In this document: positions 35,104 to 46,700 of the stretch, in pieces
Layout of the letters: every line of letters starts with the position of its first letter
Numbering within the stretch: the first letter of the stretch is position 1
NCBI GenBank assembly: GCA_014338405.1
Contig: JTDE01000308.1
Span: 100,824 to 164,823 of the forward strand
Origin: Paragonimus skrjabini miyazakii
Lineage: Eukaryota; Platyhelminthes; Trematoda; Plagiorchiida; Troglotrematidae
DNA length: 64,000 nt
Direction: 5' to 3'
Notes under the pieces: model-generated
Databases searched by the model: none
What the model saw: the letters and a program-made list of their open reading frames with translations, nothing else
What the model was told of the DNA's origin: nothing
Made by a program: the position numbers and the translations under genes

Positions 35104-36300
35104 CATGAGTAAGATGGTGGCGTAGTAATTAACGGCCAAATTCCGTTACATTGTGCAGTCGACGTCAATCCATCTGTGTGTAGCTTATATCCAACGTCTT
35201 TAAAAGTACCCAGACAAAATGAGCTTTTTCGTTCACTGTTGCTCTGTGCATTCCGGTGATTTTTCGTATGATGAAAAAAAACCTTCAATACTGGAAGATC
35301 AAATGATATTGTTCTTGGCAGTTAGATCTGTCTGTCATTTCGCGGTGACCAGTTAAACTCTGCTATTTCATGGTAAAATAACGGGGTGTTTGTCCTCTAA
35401 CATACTGTTGTTTTTAACGACGGCACAGCCAATCTATTGGTAATCGACACTTCAGCATTTACGTTGTCAGTATTTTCCGTTGATCGTCTTCCGAACCTGC
35501 TCTCTGACTCTGTTTTTATTTCGCGTTGTGGCCTATTCAATTCAGCGGACCTTGATTTATCAGTGAGTCGATTTTATTCTACTGATACATCTTTCGCTTT
35601 ATTTGTGCGCATACCTTTCGTGCCTATGCGTTACCGTCATAAGCCTTCCTTGATGTAACCACATTCTGGTTATTTTCATCATTTGACTGATTAGGCCACT
35701 ACGGCAATGAGAACAATGGAAATCAACTCAGTTTTCAACGTTCATTTTTCTGTCAAAATACCACAGAATAGATATGGAGAGAAAGCGTGAGTGCCCCATT
35801 TTGCCCAGGTGGCTGATGTTTTGTCAACTGCGTAACGTAAAGCATATTGCGAGCTCCCATGTTATCTAATCTTTGAAATATTATCAGTTATTTTGTAAAG
35901 GTATTCACATGCAGTTAAATAAACTAAGCCGTATGTTTTGGAATTGACTTACCCCTGACATCTTCAAATAAAACATATTTTGAGTATGTTATAACGATAA
36001 ACAGACACTGCGAACTGATTTTGCATTTTACATTTCGAAATTAGGTTTATCATTCTATCAGAACAAATTAATTGGATTAACTTTAACGTAGACATGTTTT
36101 TTCTCTATTGTTAGATAAATTTGAATTAGATGCACAAGTTTGCTAATGATACTGTGCGTTTTGATCAAAACCGATGTTTTTCTGTGCCAGTGAGTTTACA
36201 TAGCACGAACCCTTGTTTTACGTACAACATAGAAATGTTAAGATCTACGTGAACGTCTGTTCACAGTGATTGAGACAACAATCGATTAATGTGGTTGCAG
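35104..36300. other. No recognisable gene
   Basis: A frame at 35437-35658 lacks ATG and family motifs. Otherwise featureless. Confidence 0.45.
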
Positions 36301-36557
36301 TGAGATGCTACAATGTTTTCGACAATGTAACCCTCGACAGCCAATGTTCAGTTGCTAATGCAGTGTGCCCGGCTTCGTCAGTGTTCGCACAGTACATAGA
36401 AGTCAACATTTCTTTCAGATCCTGCAGCCAAGCACAGAACACAGGTACCCTGGAGAAGGTTGGCTTTCAAGTTCTTCAAGTGTTAACCTTCTGTGACTGC
36501 TTGTCTTACAATCTGAAAGGAATAGAGCGAAATTCGACAGGATACGATCAAAATTGA
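36301..36557 (+). CDS. Cysteine-rich exon candidate, Ly6/three-finger-like
   Basis: An acceptor (GTGGTTGCAG at 36291-36300) opens a phase-1 exon that begins RCYNVFDNVT and runs to a TGA. Cysteines follow the order RC..., SQC, AVC, RSC, then FCDC close to the end. This resembles the spacing of Ly6/uPAR/CD59 domains (an initial RCY, a central GC-like position, and a final C.C...N). Ly6 genes typically have a phase-1 intron after the signal peptide, which fits. The second cysteine of the usual C..C start and the terminal CN are missing, and no signal-peptide exon was located. The assignment is tentative; it could also be a pseudogene. Confidence 0.3.
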
Positions 36558-38205
36558 GTTACCTAATCTATCTAGACCCCATATTCTACTAAGGTGTAAA
36601 AGTACAGCTGTTGTTCATTCCGTCTACAACAACAATTGTAGTGACCATATTCATTCAGTTCAAATATCAGATTGCATGATTGTATTGTAGTCAAACCTGC
36701 TGAAGTACTTTCGCCAGCTTCACTCACCTCGGAATACGAACAAACCTAATAACAGGTTTTGTTCAGTCAATCAACCAGTTATATAAAACGAAGATGGTCT
36801 ACGAAAATCTGGGCAACCTCAGAATACCTTGAATGGTTACTGGTAGTAATATCTATCTTTTTTTGCACTTTCATATATCAACAACTAGTATGTAATCAAG
36901 GAGGTGAGAACACACCGAATAAAACTTGACAGACTCCAGTTTTTTGGAAAAGAATGTACTGTGTAAGTAAAATAGCATCATGAAATCCGTCTATAAATGC
37001 TGGTTACTAGCAATCACAGTAGATAGGAATGAATACCATGATGTCTAACAGGCTGAACAATTGTTGACAATTACTATATCGAACGTAAGATGAAGGCGCA
37101 ATAAACGGAAAACTGTCTGCCGCTCGCTTGGCCGCCACTGTTTATATTGGCTAATACTCTCCGGGCAATTCCGCACATTCACGTAAAATAGTTATGCGGT
37201 TAGACAACGAACTGATAGTTTCACAGTTTATTTCAAACACGAGACAATTTTAGCCAAATGTTTTAAAGAAAGCAACTTAATTTCTAATGCAGCGTTTGTT
37301 TCAACATCAGTTCGAAACGCCCTCGAATGTTCACTTCGCGCAAAACGGTGTAAAATATTTTCGCAAAGCGAGCGACACGTCATAAGGATTTACATTGTCA
37401 GTTGAAAATAACAGTATTCTTCCTGCGCTAACGCTTTTTTCGTGTCTGACAGGAATTGACATAGAATCATTCAAGTTGAAAACTTGGTTGACTCTTGGTG
37501 ATCTTGCTGAATAATGGATTGGTATTTTTTACGCGACGGATAACAGCGAACTGACAAGTTAAATATGACTTATGGTGCTGTATACTTAAGCGCACAGTCA
37601 ACCACTTCTTGGCGATGCGGGGTGTATTTGGGAAAGTATTGTACACTGGCGTTCTCCGGGCACCTGTATTAGGAGTGATTATCAGCAGATACTATTGATT
37701 TGTAAGTCCAAGTAGTCGCTCGAAACCTAATTGATACTGTGATAAGTTTGTTTATGTTTGTTTATAACATGGTGAGAAGGTATCACTAAAAGACATTTTG
37801 ATGGAAAACAGTGTTAGAGCGGCAATCAAATCGAGCGGGTACACCGGTGTATATACGTTTCTGTTTCATATGTGTTATCATTGCTACAACATAAGGTTTG
37901 GGTAGTATATTGACTCGAAATTGGGAATCATGTACGATTTCAACATGATTAAGTAACATTCTATATCTCACTGATAAAGATGGAAATGTCGCGGTGTTTA
38001 TCAGCGCGTAATTCTAGATTAGCCGAGAATGCACCCGCATGCTTGCATGCGTAGGTGTCGATCGTAACGCAGAAATACCTTCTGGGACTATTCATAGGTA
38101 GGAATGCTAAGAAGACAGTGGGTATGTGCGCAATCTACTGGAAGATTTTGGCGATGGATTGCATCAGTTAGAAAGTGTATGAAATTAAATGCTTCACAAG
38201 AGTGA
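36558..38205. other. No recognisable gene
   Basis: About 1.6 kb of AT-rich sequence without a supported feature. Confidence 0.5.
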
Positions 38206-38481
38206 TCAAAATGTACAACGAATCTGGCAGGAGAAAACAAAATAAATACAACCAAACATTGGTTGAATTTCTGTTTCTTTCAAAGAATGGGATACAAATT
38301 TGTCCTCGTGGTTTCCAAATGCGCAGCCGAACTTATCATGAGAACAGCTGTTAAACTCAATGATCGTTTGCCACACTGTGCAACCCGATGGCATCGGGTA
38401 AATTACAATTTTCCTAGATCTATTACTGTACCCTACTGAGCAAACCCCGCATAACTGTAAATGACTGCCGGCACTAATCAT
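38206..38481 (-). CDS. Cysteine-rich open frame on minus strand
   Basis: A 91-codon ATG frame. An acceptor-like GTCATTTACAG lies just inside, so an exon could start at 38454 with LCGVCSVGY. Further cysteines follow at SGC, NSC, FGC, FGC, FSC and RC. Density and spacing are suggestive of a small disulfide-rich extracellular domain, but no family is firmly matched and there is no clear signal peptide. It could be an exon of a secreted protein or a chance frame. Confidence 0.25.
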   Translation of the reverse strand: MISAGSHLQLCGVCSVGYSNRSRKIVIYPMPSGCTVWQTIIEFNSCSHDKFGCAFGNHEDKFVSHSLKETEIQPMFGCIYFVFSCQIRCTF

Positions 38482-39655
38482 CTGAAGAGGCTACCGCCCC
38501 ACAATTGCTTTTCCACAACGATTGAGCAAGCGCCATGATCCTCTCAGCATAAGGCAACCTGTGTAATTTTCAAGGCACTTGTTACTAAAAACATGGCGAT
38601 TGTATTTTCCTACCAATCTAGCAGTGGCTGATTACTGTGGATGCGCAGTTCAGACTTTTCACAAAAAGCCCCTTTGTTCCAAACATCATTCAGCTTAGGT
38701 CCTAGCCCACAGAAATAGAGTTTCTTGAAAGCATGATAAACAATTGTCAAGCGTTAATGTTGGGCAGATAAGCTAGGTTTCATTAAATACCGCGAATAGC
38801 CTGTGGGTCTAAATTTTTCAGAAAACAAACTCGGCCAACGTACCTTGCAATCGGTCCTCTGAAACAGAATAATGGAATGCACTGTACAATCAGTAGATAG
38901 GAAATAAGTTGGTGAACTATGCGTAGTACATTCTTAGCACCGGATGATCTAGAGAGATATAACTTAGGACAGTGACAACCACTTGAAAATCAGGTCAATT
39001 TTCCAAGGGAAAGCATTGAAACGCATTAAATTTCGTGGCAGAGAACAAACACGGTCATTTAAACACTCAGTTCGAGTGTTCAGCAATTGCTTCAACAAAT
39101 GGGCGGAATGTGAGGGTGGATTTTACAAGCGCACCCACTACCGTCATAAAACTTATTCATAACAGATAAATGGAAGGTTGATCTCGAATAGTTATTCATA
39201 TTTGAGGTGAATCATCATCTAGCAGAAAGACGTTGTCGGTCAGTACATTCTGAGAAAGAGAAGGGATCATCACAAGAGTGACGTACGCTAAATCATGCAC
39301 TTTATTAGGAAACTCGCGGCCATTACTCAATATGTTTGCTTAAACTTCTCAATTCTAAACCTAACCAGATTTTTAGGCTTCCAGTAAGGGCAGATTAGAG
39401 AGATCGTTTTTTACTTGACTATCAAAATGATAAATACTATTTCAATGCGCGTAGTCGTGACGTCTTGTTCACGAGGTTGAATTTGCCGAAATCAGAATTT
39501 GTCTGACAACTTTTAGCATGCGTATGATAGAGTAGAATGTTGTTTCAATATAGCCTGTCCAGTTTGACCGTATGCTGGAATGTCTCACACACGATAGGAA
39601 CAAGTCAGCATTATTTCATGTTTATTCAAAATGTATATGTCAGTTTTGAAAATGC
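38482..39655. other. No recognisable gene
   Basis: AT-rich sequence with no supported feature. Confidence 0.45.
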
Positions 39656-40250
39656 GTGCCGGGATATACACACATAGTTAATACGCAAGAGAAGATTTGC
39701 GCTACTGTCTGTCACAAAGATGTCCGAGTGTATAAACGCACTGTGTTCAACGTTTGCTTGAACACAAATCTGGATTTATATCAATGCAACAGAAATAGTC
39801 TCCATTCTCTCGTGTACCCGACTTTTCCGACAGTGAAATTCCCAAACATTCCGAGCTTCATATACCAGAATATTCTTCCATCTATGACAAACTCACTACA
39901 TTCCACTTGAGAATTCGAACAAAGTTCATGAAACATGAGTTAACACCTCACTACTAATTTGGTTTCAGTTACCAGCCGGGATACACGAACGACATGTTTG
40001 CAAACCTGAGATGGGATTTCATGTAATTTCCCATACAGTTCTGTTAAAAGAACTTGGCTGATCAGTTTGCAAGCTTCTGAGTGTTATCACATATGCTTCA
40101 GTTTGGCTACAAGGCAGAGGGTCACGCAGAATCGACATCATATTTAAATTCAAAGCCGTCAATGTATGCCTGTTTACTACTGCCAGTAACACTTTAGGCT
40201 CGGTGAACAAGGAACAGAAGATTTGTTGGGAAAAATAACAATTTAAAAGC
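39656..40250 (+). pseudogene. Non-LTR reverse transcriptase relic
   Basis: After an open stretch to 39910, shifted frames give KFMKHELTPHY, FGF, QPGYTNDMFANL near 39925-40010. This parallels the (L)LTPHQFGFRPGYST.D.L block of CR1/Jockey-type reverse transcriptases. About 100 bases later, VLLKEL and then VWLQGRGSRRIDI resemble the following L..KL...G......WI..FL.GR.QRV block. Stops and frameshifts make it a dead, internal fragment; the catalytic DD motif is not seen. The open frame before 39910 is probably part of the same relic. Confidence 0.55.
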
Positions 40251-40323
40251 GAATTCTGTGTAGTCAGACTATTTGTGTTGACTGAAATACGAGCACATTC
40301 GTCTTTTTCCGATTTGTTCATCA

Positions 40324-40433
40324 ATATATATATNNNNNNNNNNNNNNNNNNNNNNNNNNNNNNNNNNNNNNNNNNNNNNNNNNNNNNNNNNNNNNNNNNN
40401 NNNNNNNNNNNNNNNNNNNNNNNNNNNNNNNNN

Positions 40434-40462
<29 letters not shown>
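40324..40462. repeat. (TA)n microsatellite interrupted by a 100-N gap
   Basis: TA dinucleotides border both sides of exactly 100 N (40334-40433). The gap is evidently an unresolved microsatellite of unknown length. Confidence 0.9.
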
Positions 40463-40466
<4 letters not shown>

Positions 40467-42189
40467 CGCTATTTCATCAACGACATCAGACTGGTTTTTG
40501 ATATCTCACGATCTCTCGCTATGCATATGGTGACACCACATGAATCATCGCCCGCTCGTCAAGAACTATCCTATCAGCAAACAAATCAGTATATATCATC
40601 AACAGAGACTCTTTCATTGCCTCCCCAAATGAGGTCATGTTTACTGTATTCATACAAACCAACCTCTAGTGTTGGCGACATCTTACCGCAACATGGAATT
40701 CACTGTTAAGAGTCGCCCACTCCCATCACGATATTCATTTTGTGACTGGATATCTGTCAGTCAATTTTGGTGGGGCTTTTCAAATTCTAGCCAACGGTAA
40801 ACATCTTTGTTTAACTGCCCAATTTACTTATACTGGACGTCCTTAGCATTCGATATGCGGGTTTCCCTAATGTTGCATAGCTCTGCGATAAACAAATAAT
40901 GTTTGGGATCCAAACAACATCGAGTGTAAAGCAAAATCGATGTACATTTACTAAACACAGTGAATTGCCTATGTTCACTAATAGCTAACTTGTTTGATGA
41001 CGTCGGATGGCTGACCCATTGTTTTATTCGCAGAATGGCTTTTTTAAGCCACAGATCTAGCTTACATTTTTGGTCATTTTCTCTCGTCAACTGGTTCCGC
41101 GTTATCAATCAACTTGTGCGAACAAACCAATCACAACCTATCCTCATTTATTTGACATGATGCATGACCATATACATCTCGGTCTACCTATTCTGTTTCA
41201 GACCTAAGGTTGCGTCTGTCTGAGCATGAAATGAGCCAACGTTACGATAAAAAACGGTGTCTGATCCAAATGTTACACATCACAGCAGCCAGTGTACAGT
41301 GTACAAATATGCATTCACGACTAAATGAGGAATGACGGACATAATTATAAACATTCGAGCCCACCCTGCTTAAGTTTAGTCTAATGACATGTATACAAAT
41401 TGTCATTAATAAAATAAACCGTAATGTATTGTCCACATCTCATCAACAAATCCAAATAGTTTCGTAATGCCGTTTGTGTTTACAGTATTGTTGAAATTTT
41501 GAAATTTGAGAGAACCTAACATTTTTTCAAGTTATCTAAGCTTGCTAACTTCCAAACCAGTTGAGTAAACCTCATCAATGACGTAGCTAAAATAGTAAAG
41601 ATGTACAATACACTTCAGATCGAGATCATCGGTTGTGGTTGCGTTACCGCTCAACGAGATTCTGTGATGCGTCTGTATATACTACTGTATGAAATAATCA
41701 TTACGTAAATTTGGTGTCGAAATGCAGTCTGCAAACGTCTCTAGCAGTCTATACAGCCAGTCATTCCATCAAATTTCTGAAGCGTTTATAAGATTATACT
41801 TGAACATACACAAATTATTCGACTTACGTGAGAGTGTCGTGTGGATAGAGAAGCACACAAGCAATTGAATCAACCAAGTGTGCTTCATAATTCCGGATAT
41901 GTGCATTGTTCAGTCAATGTGTATGAATTACTCATTCACTACTGTGCTATATATATATGGCCCTTGAAAACCACATGGTGTACTTGCTAAACATGAAGTA
42001 CGCATTTAGAAGTACAGATTTTAGTTCACCTGCATAAGCACCAACTGGGTTTTTTTCTGTACGTTGAGAAAAATAACCACGTGCATCAAGTTGGACACAA
42101 AAATGTTTTTGTTGGTAGTTATTAATAATTAAAGATGACCAAAGTAGGTTTGTAGCAATCATTGCACAACACAGCTTTCTCTACACAAC
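40463..42189. other. No recognisable gene
   Basis: About 1.7 kb. A short TATATATA run lies at 41948-41958, some 230 bases upstream of the exon candidate at 42190, at an uninformative distance. No other feature was recognised. Confidence 0.4.
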
Positions 42190-42333
42190 ATGGCCGACGG
42201 ATTTTCAGAAACCATCTGGAAAAGCTTCGTGTCGAGAATGGCATATGGAAATATCTCAAACAGACTGCGAACTGGGGTCAAGTGGGGAAACAATGAAATT
42301 GTAGAAATGGGTCCAGTAATTCCGTTGCTCAAG
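42190..42333 (+). CDS. Candidate first coding exon, 48 codons, unknown gene
   Basis: The ATG opens MADGFSETIWKSFVSRMAYG and continues for 48 codons with balanced, non-AT-driven composition. It ends in phase 0 at an ideal donor, AAG|GTAAGT. There is no signal peptide; the segment looks cytosolic, with a basic middle and a hydrophobic end (GPVIPLL). It is not part of any retroelement I recognise. If real, its first intron holds the PLE, the triplet satellite and possibly the Bel/Pao relic, since no matching downstream exon was found before those insertions. The product is not identified. Confidence 0.45.
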
Positions 42334-42753
42334 GTAAGTTAACTAAACATATTCGCTTACTGCTGTCCCTCTTTGAAGTACAACTTACAATGTTCAGTAA
42401 GAAGAACAGATAGAAACAACGCAGCAACTGACCAGCCGGAAGAGATTCAGTTAGTACGCCACTCATGAGGGATTAATGTGTTCGGTCTCCACTGCTGCGT
42501 GAACAAAAGTTGGAACGTTGAAACAAATCAACGGAAATCGATTGGCAACAGACAAAACATATTGCGAGTAGTAGATGAGTGGCGAACAGTCTGCTTTCCG
42601 TTGTTCATCGTCGAATGAATTACATAACGTTTTATATCATCATAGTTGTTAAGTGAGCAAAATCAGGGAGCGATTAGTCACATAATTGGGGAGTAATTAA
42701 GTGATCGAATTGAAAATATACATCCTGCGTGCAAGGTAACAACGGTCACCTGA
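42334..42753. other. Possible intron start, no feature
   Basis: This follows the strong donor at 42334 and precedes the PLE. No coding or RNA signal was seen. Confidence 0.35.
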
Positions 42754-43612
42754 GTGTTTTTGGATACGCCAACGTTTAAACCCACGGAACAACTATGCTC
42801 ACAGTTTCTACAAGTGACACGTTCGCGAACGAAAAGCACACATCGAGGGAAACTAAATTCTCGTTTTTACATCCAACGTTATGATGGAATTGACGGGCTT
42901 GAGTGTGTCTTTTGGCGAGTACGTAAAGTTGTTCTTCCGAGTGGGTTCTATCGACTCTGTCAACGGTTATCCAGAACGATTTATCGTCAGAAATATGATC
43001 AGAATATCACCTAAGCCTGAAGTGCATGACGTAAGAAAGAAGCCGGTGTTTATTCGAGTACCCTTTAAAGGTGAAAATGCCGCCGAATGGCTGAGAAACA
43101 GGCTCAACCAGACGATTAGCAGGACCTATGCTACAGCAGAACTCCGTATTCAATTCTCCACATCCCCAATTCTCAGATTTTATAACAAAGATAGACTGAC
43201 AGTTCAAACCTCATCTATGTGTATCTACTCATTCACTTGTTCCTGTGGAGCAGGTTATATTGGTCGAACGTCAAGACAACTTTCGAAACGAATCCCAGAA
43301 CACCATCCACGATGGCTGGGGCACGGGGAATCACGATCGGTCAACAGTGCTATCCTTGCTCATCTGGCTGAAAGTGGACACCAGGTGAACACCGATCAAG
43401 CCTTCAAAGTTGTATATCGCGTGCCAGGCAACCCATCAAAAGCGGTTCGAATCAGAACACTTTGTACTGCCGAGGCCATTGGAATCAGGCTGTTTGACCC
43501 GGTATTATGTCACCAAAAACGGTTTGTTCAAGCGCTGCACCTACCATGGCCACAAATCCACCGGATCGATGGTCAATCTGCGCGGTCAAACCAATGGAGA
43601 AGCGTGACGTGA
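42754..43612 (+). mobile_element. PLE 3' half: thumb plus GIY-YIG endonuclease, best preserved copy
   Basis: Two overlapping frames (42754-43014 and 42881-43612) join through one frameshift near 42990. The second is open for 243 codons. It covers the thumb region after the reverse transcriptase (VNGYPERFIVRN, VFIRVPFKGENAAEW) and the whole GIY-YIG domain: CSCGAGYIGRTSRQLSKRI near 43240-43300, HLAESGHQVNTDQAFKVVYR near 43360-43420, and the end block FVQALHLPWPQI near 43525-43560. The polymerase core is missing, so the copy is 5' truncated, as is common. Its long intact frame makes it the youngest-looking PLE here and the best reference for the others. Confidence 0.9.
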
Positions 43613-43785
43613 CCGACCAATCAAGCCATCGCGAATTGACTGACCAGTGACCTAGTTTCTTTGTAATAAGCCTGATCGGTATCTCGATCTAACTCTGTTA
43701 ACTCCTTATATAATTGTACCGGCCTGAAGATGAATTATCGAAAACATATGTTCGCCTATATGTCTTTATTCTTAATAGCTGTTGT
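43613..43785 (+). mobile_element. PLE 3' untranslated tail with hammerhead-like hairpin
   Basis: After the coding end, a tail of about 150 bases leads to GGC (43721-43723), CTGAAGA (43724-43730), a short AT-rich stem, GAA (43740-43742), the self-complementary AACATATGTT (43743-43752), C at 43753, and GCC (43754-43756). The CUGANGA core allows A at the fourth variable position, and GGC/GCC can form helix I. Stem II is irregular, so this is called hammerhead-like only. The triplet satellite starts a few tens of bases further on. Confidence 0.5.
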
Positions 43786-46700
43786 TACTGATGATAATAC
43801 TAATGGCTGAGATATCGATGGTGCAGATGATGGTGTTTATGATAATAATGAAGATGTTGATGATGATGGTATCTATTAATACGATGATTATTATAAGGTT
43901 GACTATAAATATGTGGATGTCTATGATGACGATGTAATGATGAGGATGTTGATAATGTAGATAATGCAGCTGATATTGTTGAAAATGATGATGGCGATGA
44001 TAATGACGATGTTCAAGTTGACTATGCTTTCGTTAATTATAATGACGATGGTGATGATGTTCATGAAGCAGATTGAGATGATGATGCACATGACGGTGAT
44101 GATCATGACGATGATGATTTTGCGTTATTCCTCGTAACAGTGTAGATTACGAGTTATATGACAAAAATGATAACGACGATGAAACAGAGAACGCAGATGA
44201 ACAGGACGCCTCAGAGGAGGATGGAGACGGTGATGATGAAGAGATGACAGCTGATGATAAATTTGATAATGGTTATGTTGACGATGATGATAATAATGAC
44301 GATGATGTTGGTGATCATCTCGTTGAAAATTATGACGATGATGGAAGTGACGATGCTAGCAATGATTAAGATGGTGTTGATAATGATGATGACGGTGATT
44401 ATTATTATGATGAAGACAACGACGACTATGAAGATAAACATGGCAATGATTTAGATTGTGATGAAATGTTTGACGAATATGGTGGCGATATTTCTGATGA
44501 GTATGATGCAATTGATGGCAATGGAGATGAGCTTGAGAAGTATGAAGAGGACGGTGAGGATGGACGGGATGATGATGGTATTGGCGATGATGACGCTACT
44601 GATTAGAATGATGATAATGTCGACGATTAGGATTGGGACAATGGGCATGTTGATTACGACAATGAGGATGGTGGTGCTGGTGATGATGCAGATGATGTTG
44701 GTTACCGGGATGATAACAGTGATGATGCTGAAGTTGATGATGCTGATGATCTCGAAGATGATTATGATGCAGCTGATGGTGTTGATGATGACTGTGATGT
44801 TGATGCCGAGGATGACGACGAAGATGATAATGAATATCAACGATTATTTTGTTTGTGATGATGATGTTGAAGGTGATGATGATGATGATTGAGCTGTTTT
44901 TGGTGATTAGGATACCAATGACTACCGTGACACAGTTCATGATGAAGATGACTGTTATTATGGTGATGCTGATGACGATGCTTATGATGAAGATTATGGC
45001 GATGAATATGATGGTGAGGAGGGTGATAATGAGATCTAGTTGACTGAAACGTTCATGTTGATGATGACGGTGACAAAGGTGTCGACGTTTATAATGAAGA
45101 CGATGAGGCAAACGTTGATAATAATGAAGCGGATGATGACAAGGCTTTTGACAGTGCAGATGATGCTGATGATTATGATGATGTAAATGCTGAGGATTGT
45201 GATGGTCACGGAGAAGACGGTGGAGGTGATGATCATGATGCTGAATCTGATGATTATGACACATATGATGACTAAGTTGATGAAGACGACGAATATAATG
45301 ATGACGTTGATGATTATGCTGGTGAGAATGAAGATGTTGTAGATTCATGTGATGATCATGGTGAAAAAGGTGCTGATGGAAATGACGATGATGTTGAAGC
45401 TATTTATTCTAATGGCGAGGGTGAGGACGAAGTTGCGGATGTTGACAAAGATGGAGATTATGACGACAATGATGCAGATGACGAAGTTGTTTGTTATGAT
45501 GTTGATGGCAATGAGTATTTCGATGACGATGACAGTGATGAAGTGAAAATAATGAATGGTATGATAACTATGAACATGACGACGATAGAGATGTTGACGG
45601 CAATAAAGATGCAGATGCAGACGATGACGATGACGAGGATGATGAGATTGACGATCATGTTTAAGATTATACTGATATCGATGATGTTGATGAAGCCGAG
45701 GAAACTTAAGATAATGATACAGGTGATGATGATAACGATGACGACAATGATGATGACATTGATGATGCTCATGAAGACGGCAACGATAATCAAGTAGATG
45801 ATGATGTAGATGATGTCGCCTACAATGGCAACAGACACGAAGTATATAGTAATGATTATCCTAAGGTCGATGATGTCCATTATGATGATGATGGAATTGT
45901 TGATGATGATGGCGCATCTGACGATAGTTACGACGATACATGAGGTAGCGATGATGACGGTGGTAATGTTGACGAAGTTGATGATGATGATGATGATGAC
46001 CATCATGCAGTTGATATTATGGTGATTATTCTGGTGATTACGGTAATTGTGATGAGTAATGTCATAATTCGCATTTTAATAAGTTGACTGCGATTTCTAT
46101 GATGGAGTTACCGGAAATGGTTATATTTCCGAGGATGATGATGAAGAAGAGGATGAATACGATGAAGATAACGTCAGTAATCATGGTGGTTAATGTTGAT
46201 CAAGATGACGACGATTCCAAAGAGTACTACCTTAATGGTGATGGTGATTATGATGATGATGATGATGAGGAGGAGGAGGATAGTGTAGCTGCTGCTGATG
46301 ACGCTGATGAAGACCATGACGATGAAGTTGATGGAGATGATAAAAATCGTGATGCTGATAGTGATGAGGTTGATTGTGTTGATGAATTAGGTGACATTAG
46401 TGATGTTGAACGTGCTGACGCTAATGAAGCGGATGGTGATGGCATTCCTGACGGTGATGACGACCGTGTTGTTGGTGGTATTGAGGATGACGATTACGGT
46501 AATTATTATGGTGAATATGTTGATGATTGTGAAGATGACGATGACGATTATGTTGATGATGATCACTATGAGGCTGTTGTTTGTCGTGATGATGTCGATG
46601 ATAATTCTGACGACGTTGTTGATGAAGATGACGAGGATGATGATGGACATGTCAGTGACAGTCGTGATGGCGATGAGTGTGGCGAAGATAATAACGAAAT

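Noticed and set aside
39656..39910. Cysteine-containing frame as a Ly6-like exon
   Set aside because: It is directly followed on the same strand by reverse-transcriptase motifs, so it is better explained as part of a non-LTR relic.
40275..40463. Open frame through the (TA)n gap
   Set aside because: Artefact of N bases and TA repeats.
44596..45348. 250-codon His/Gln-rich minus-strand frame
   Set aside because: Complement of the same satellite, with no independent coding signal.
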